Origin: Paragonimus westermani
Lineage: Eukaryota > Platyhelminthes > Trematoda > Plagiorchiida > Troglotrematidae
DNA length: 64,000 nt
NCBI GenBank assembly: GCA_008508345.1
Contig: QNGE01001001.1
Location: 83,014-147,013, forward strand
Direction: 5' to 3'
The first letter of the stretch is position 1. Every line of letters starts with the position of its first letter. Shown in pieces: positions 59,520 to 64,000 of this stretch. The position numbers and the translations under genes were made by a program. The notes below the pieces were generated by a model. That model made no database searches and was not told the DNA's origin. It saw nothing but the letters and a program-made list of their open reading frames with translations.

Positions 59520-61705
59520 CTGTCATTCGGGGAGGGGGACCGCAGTCTTATGGCCATCTTTTTATCGCGCCAAGATCTATCAGTGATGGGCTGGATATAC
59601 TGATGTTTCAAATGTTTAGGTCGTCTATTTAGAGAAGAGCATTGACAGGAGTACCGCCCAAAAGGTCGTCGATGTAAATGAGAACCACAAGTGGACCATA
59701 CGTCGACTATTGAGGAGCCCTCGCAGAAGTCACGGAATGGGGTAAAAGGTTTGATTCAACTTTCACCCATGGTTCTATCCTTCAGAAAAAGGTATTGCGA
59801 CGTAGAACGTCTCCTTGGATGACATAAGCTTCCAGCCTATATGTGAATGGATAGCGTTAACCGCAGTCGAATTCTTCAGCAAACCACTGTCTTTTGCCTC
59901 CTTCAAACTATCCATGAAGATCAATATATACGCTACGCACGATCAGTTAGGGAGACAGCTATGCTATGTAGAAGAGAAGCGACTATTCCTCAGAGTGTGC
60001 GTTAGGATGGAGCGTTTTAACAAGTGCTTCATTGTTCTGCATGGTACTCTAGTATTGCTGATAGGCCGATAGCTGCCAACGGAGTGTTGGCTTCCAGTAT
60101 CAAAAATTGGCCTGACCGTCGCTTTTGCTCAGGCACCAGAGAGAATACCCGTCTGAAGTGTCTGTTAAAGAACTTACATAGGGCTTCTACACGACTAACT
60201 ACCGCTCCTTTGAGGCCGACAAGTGGCCCCATCGCACGATACTGATTCACATTGAATGAGGGGTTTTTAACGTTTAGTTTGGGAACGTCAAAAGCATTGA
60301 ACAGCTGCAAAAAGCCTCACTGATGTAGGGTAAGATGGCGGATCGGTGAAGTAATGTTGTACACCATCACACAGTGCTTCCTGAATAGTGCAGCAACCAA
60401 TTATGGGCCAGACAAAGTCTCCTCGTCCGGCAGTCGACGTGTGTACTTGACGTGTATACTTAATTAAGAAATCTTTCTTTGAGCCGCCCCATAACAGGAC
60501 CTTATTGTTTGGGTTTATTGTTTTCCTGGATTTACAGATTGCATCCACTTCAAACGACAGGAAGAGTGTTCAACTCCACTGGGTTGCCTGTTAGGCTGTA
60601 CTGTGCAAAAAAGTGAGTATGACCTTCAAGGCAGCAATGTATTCCACGCGGAAGTGTTAGCAAAACGAGAGGGAACACAGTTTGCTGACGACAGTTATGT
60701 TATCCGTCTTTTAAACTGCTTTTTGAAATCCGTGATATTGAAGGTCCGCTGAGACAAAAGTAGGTAAGAGTAAAACAGGATAGCTTCCTGGTCCGTGATG
60801 GTTTTCACAATTAGTGATAGGTAATATCAAAAGTGAGCGATAAGAGGTCGCTAGTTCCAAACGGCGGTCCGATGGCACCGTGCCCACAAGGTTAATCCCG
60901 TTTGTAATAACTAGGTGGGGGATAAAATATATCTGATCAGAACGATACGGTCTCAAAACGCTGCCATGACGCGTCCGCGCTTTTTGTCATATTCACAATG
61001 ATAAATCGTCAAAAATCCGTTTTCTTGGTCTCAATGGGACATCGACAACAAACTTATCTTGAATGCACTGAAGTTACCCACCAGAATCATAGAAAAGAAG
61101 CACTAAAATCTGAGAAACCTTTCTAGACTTTTAATACAAACGTGAGGGAAAGCAATATAACACCTTCGTTAGGAGTGTGATCTGGCAACGCATACCTAGC
61201 CGTAGCCGCAGAGCACCGAATCTATCGCAGAACTAAAAATTCTAACAACAGTAGGTGTCGGAAGATTCCAATTATGATGGATCCCACAGTCACCCACTAT
61301 CCCTCGGAGGAAGTCAACACATGGAGTATATAGGGACATAAAATTCATTCTCATCGGTGTCCGGTGAAACCCGGGTCTCCAAAAAGAAATCTGTAAAGAG
61401 GTGCATCGTAAGTCAATTGTCCGATTTTCGGAAGATGGGCTCGGACAGTTTGCACACATGCAGCTGAGAGCTGTTTTCTCGTCTGAATGCAGGCGAAAAG
61501 GTGGATGAGCTCCAGAGAGAACTCTGAAAATGGAAACAAAAATTGATAGAGAAGAGGCAGGCGGCCTCTGTACAGTGACTGACTTTCCATGACAGGTGGC
61601 TCTGAACACCCTCCTTGGAAGCGACGAGCTTCTTGTTATGGCTTGAGCGTGGTTGGTTGTCCCTGTAGGGCGCTTGGCCGTCACAAATGACGTCTTGTTG
61701 GCCAC
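59520..61705 (-). mobile_element. CR1/jockey-type LINE remnant, endonuclease to RT (LINE-2)
   Basis: On the minus strand the order is endonuclease, linker, RT. At 60956-60711 the frame reads IPHLVITNGINLVGTVPSD, then LLILPITNCENHHGP and FVSADLQYHGF, the C-terminal part of the apurinic-type endonuclease (LDLVITNxxNxV..SDHxLL..FxxADY); the catalytic SDH is TSY here. The weakly matching frame at 61196-61705 may be the endonuclease N-terminal part. The linker (KVLLWGGSKKDFLIKYTR and EALCDGVQHYFTDP) spans 60548-60290. The RT follows: AMGPLVGLKGAVV..LCKFFNRHF, SYRPIS at about 60057-60074, ILTHTLRNSRFSSTQHSC across a stop, and a YADD box decayed to stop-I-D-D at about 59620-59630. It lies inside an intron of the FAM184-like gene, in antisense. 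Confidence 0.72.
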
Positions 61706-63699
61706 ATCCTTCTTTAATAATTTCGGAGGGCGATGGGTCTTCTTCCCGCCTCCGAAATTTGTACGAGTCGTTTGGAGGTGGTCATTTTTAACTGAGTATA
61801 AACTAAGTACACCCGGGACAAGCTGGCAGGGCCGGCCAACGATGTGCCGTTTAAAGCGCAGGAGGGAAGCTCAGCAGGTCTTTCCGGTTACGCACCCTAG
61901 GGGAAAAAATTCCATCAATGACGTAACAGGGGCTGTGGGATTTGGTAGAGCAAAGGGTTGCAGTGTGATGTGTTCTTTGTTCATATCTATTCCCTCTCAA
62001 GCCCAAGGCTCTGTACGAAGTGAGTCAGTAAGAACTCCGGGGCTGGTGCATCCTGCCGAAGGTGCCAAGAGAGTAGAAGATAATTCCCGGTAGATGGGAG
62101 CCGTGGTATTTGCTTTTACCCGGGGCTTAGGACTCACCTTGAGTTACGCCCAATTTTTGACATCTTATTCTTGTAAAGAGTGGTTAAGTGAGATACCTGT
62201 CATGTTGGAATAAGCAAATTTCAGTTGTAAAGTTTTCTCAAACGCAGTAGTAATATTTAGATTACTGGTAACATTAATAGCAGGCCAAACAACTTTTTGG
62301 AGGCCTTTGGGTGCAGTTTGCTAGCGGCAATCAATTTGGTAACGTCCAAGGGTTAGGACGAACTCTGGCCTGGTTGTTCGGTAAGGGTTTAGTTGGGAAC
62401 TGTCCTCCAAAACACTATCCCTTCTGTCGTCGATTGTTTGGTTTCTAAGACTGTTTTCAACCTTCACTCTTCCTAGTGTCGGCAGGTCCACTTGCAGCAA
62501 GCCCGGAAAGAGCAAGAGTCAATTAATTTTCGAGGGAGGCCGGTTCTGTTTTCATTTGCGACGGAGCAGGCCGAGTCTTCCCCATAGGATGCATTATTGC
62601 AGAAGTAACGACGATGTGGTCCGTCCAGGGCGGTTTGGATATTGTGCTTAGGTGCATTCACAGCTGTTGTTTTGTCGGTCCCACAGGTGAGTATGCGCTA
62701 TTTGCCTTCAAGCAGAGAGCTCATGTAGGTTAAGTAGTCGATTCGCACTGCCTGCCGTTCTGAGCCGTCATACGGCACTAAAAACGAAGAAATACACTAT
62801 AGGTTTGCTGTCCGTCATCACTCTCAGGTCTGGTGTGAGATACTATAGAAGACATGCAGGGATTATAATTTTACTGTTAAGTTTTAATTATGAGCCCACA
62901 GAGTCACCCAAACAATATGAATGATACATGAAAACTGATGCACACAGCATCATTGTGGCGATAACATGAATTCGCAGTGACGGCACAAAAATTTGAACCA
63001 TATTTCGAGTAACTCTCGCAAACTTATTTACCCATGTGTCGGCCGACCTCCTCAGGGCCACAGTAGTTCAAATAGGTATGCACGCACGCATGTGCTGTTA
63101 GATTCCTAAACTGGAACGGAGCGGATGACCCCCTAAATTTCCGAAACTGTACTAACGCCTCATCAGTGGCATGCACAGCATTTGCGCGTCCTGCTGCCAC
63201 TTTTTGATGAACTTATAGTGTACCCTAGTTAGAAGTACGTGATGAGAAGCATTTTGCCGAGAGTTCATCGTTCCAGCTTTCACTGAGTGGCTCACAAGTG
63301 GATGTCATACAATGTCAAACAGAAAGTCATTCGCGATAACAGAAACACTTGAAAAAGCACCACTACGTTACTGCATGCTGATACTGATATGATATTATAA
63401 CGCCATTATTATATTTCGCATAACTAGCTGTCTTCGTCGCGAACCAATGAAGGTCCAAACATGTAGGGTTAGTACTGTGTTGAGCCTGGCCAGTGAATTA
63501 GATTGGGTTTGTTGTTGGTTGGAAACCACAGTATTCGTTGGTCTTGACAATTACTCAGTGTAAAAAAGTGAAGCATTGAACAGAAACGACTGGCAAGGTA
63601 TTGCACATACCGGTTTACGAACTGTCCACAGAGCTGTTGGTTAGTGATGTAGACTGACTCAAAGGAAAGCAATATGCTGGACCGTACGGATGATAACAG
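61706..63699. other. Intronic stretch; possible LINE-2 5' region
   Basis: The frames at 61653-62093 (plus, 146 codons) and 62321-62661 (minus) are GC-richer than most intergenic DNA and could include the ORF1 or 5' UTR of LINE-2, but no ORF1 motif is recognisable. Nothing else is identified up to the candidate exon near 63700. Confidence 0.3.
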
Positions 63700-63814
63700 T
63701 TAAATGGGAAGCGACAAGACCAGGCTGAAATCGAAGGGATTATCAAAACTGGTATAGGCAGATTGCAAGTCCATATGCGGGAACTAGAACGAAATCACTG
63801 TGATTATGTCGCGG
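63700..63814 (+). CDS. Candidate third exon of the FAM184-like gene
   Basis: After an AACAG acceptor a frame compatible with the phase-0 donor at 57940 reads GKRQDQAEIEGIIKTGIGRL and HMRELERNHCDYVAG, a charged, heptad-like sequence suited to a coiled coil. It could be a continuation of FAM184. A possible donor (GCGG|GTGCAA) follows at 63815; the frame otherwise stops at a TAA near 63829. No specific residue match to FAM184 can be claimed and the pyrimidine tract is poor. Confidence 0.3.
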
Positions 63815-63923
63815 GTGCAATAGTCAAATAACTACGGGCCAAAGGACGTGGGCCTTAGGATCAAACGATCAAAGAACATGAATTAACAAGTTGAACAGTG
63901 GATGCAGGTGTAATGATCGACGG

Positions 63924-63950
63924 ATCATCATCATCATCATCATTATCATT

Positions 63951-63985
<35 letters not shown>

Positions 63986-64000
63986 TATCATCATCATCAT
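63924..64000 (+). repeat. (ATC)n microsatellite
   Basis: About 25 ATC/TCA units with three single-base T interruptions (ATT), running off the window end. It lies about 100 bp beyond the candidate exon, so it is probably intronic. Confidence 0.97.

Noticed and set aside
63924..64000. CRISPR array or coding poly-histidine tract
   Set aside because: Plain trinucleotide microsatellite without spacers, and no frame with gene support runs into it.
1..64000. A bacterial or phage defence system, operon or CRISPR locus
   Set aside because: Gene density, splice signals and retroelement types are those of an animal genome; no prokaryotic system was seen.

Overview
The window looks like nuclear DNA of a flatworm (Platyhelminthes; fluke or tapeworm, class not resolved). 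It is AT-leaning and has almost no long open frames. It carries decayed copies of elements that are abundant in such genomes: Penelope-like elements (PLE) with GIY-YIG endonuclease, CR1/jockey-type LINEs, an RTE-type LINE tail, and Ty3/gypsy elements with an ISAVPP protease motif. Host exons appear as short islands, some with candidate introns of only 27-41 bp. Nothing suggests a prokaryote: no operons, ribosome binding sites or dense ORFs.

Layout. 1-23 kb: a PLE 3' half (about 1.1-2.0 kb), a second decayed PLE (11.9-12.96 kb), an RTE-type LINE tail with a zinc finger (13.4-13.7 kb, minus), a large inverted repeat built from a tRNA-like SINE (17.3-17.9 kb) and a rearranged third SINE copy (20.35-20.54 kb). 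23-26.3 kb: a nested arrangement in which one PLE is split by another that is bracketed by 85-bp inverted repeats. 26.3-36.7 kb: mostly unassignable DNA with a few doubtful ORFs. 36.7-38.6 kb: a gag-protease-RT-RNase H remnant of a Ty3/gypsy element.

42.7-45.1 kb (minus): a set of phase-compatible candidate exons that I read as an unidentified host gene. 47.5-48.8 kb: integrase tail and 3' LTR of a second gypsy element. 49.4-51.1 kb: an internally deleted third gypsy element, with gag and protease between two diverged direct repeats. 53.0-53.4 kb (plus): exons resembling the C-terminal half of a PH domain. 54.6-56.1 kb (minus): CR1-like LINE remnant.

57.56-57.94 kb (plus): the best host gene, the first two exons of a FAM184-family coiled-coil protein, joined across a 41-bp GC-AG intron. 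Its next intron holds a second CR1-like LINE (59.5-61.7 kb, minus), and a possible third exon lies near 63.7 kb. The window ends in an ATC microsatellite.

Every mobile element seen carries stops or frameshifts, or has lost catalytic residues or whole domains, so none looks able to move by itself. The genes do not form a pathway; the common theme is retroelement accumulation, mostly between and within host genes.
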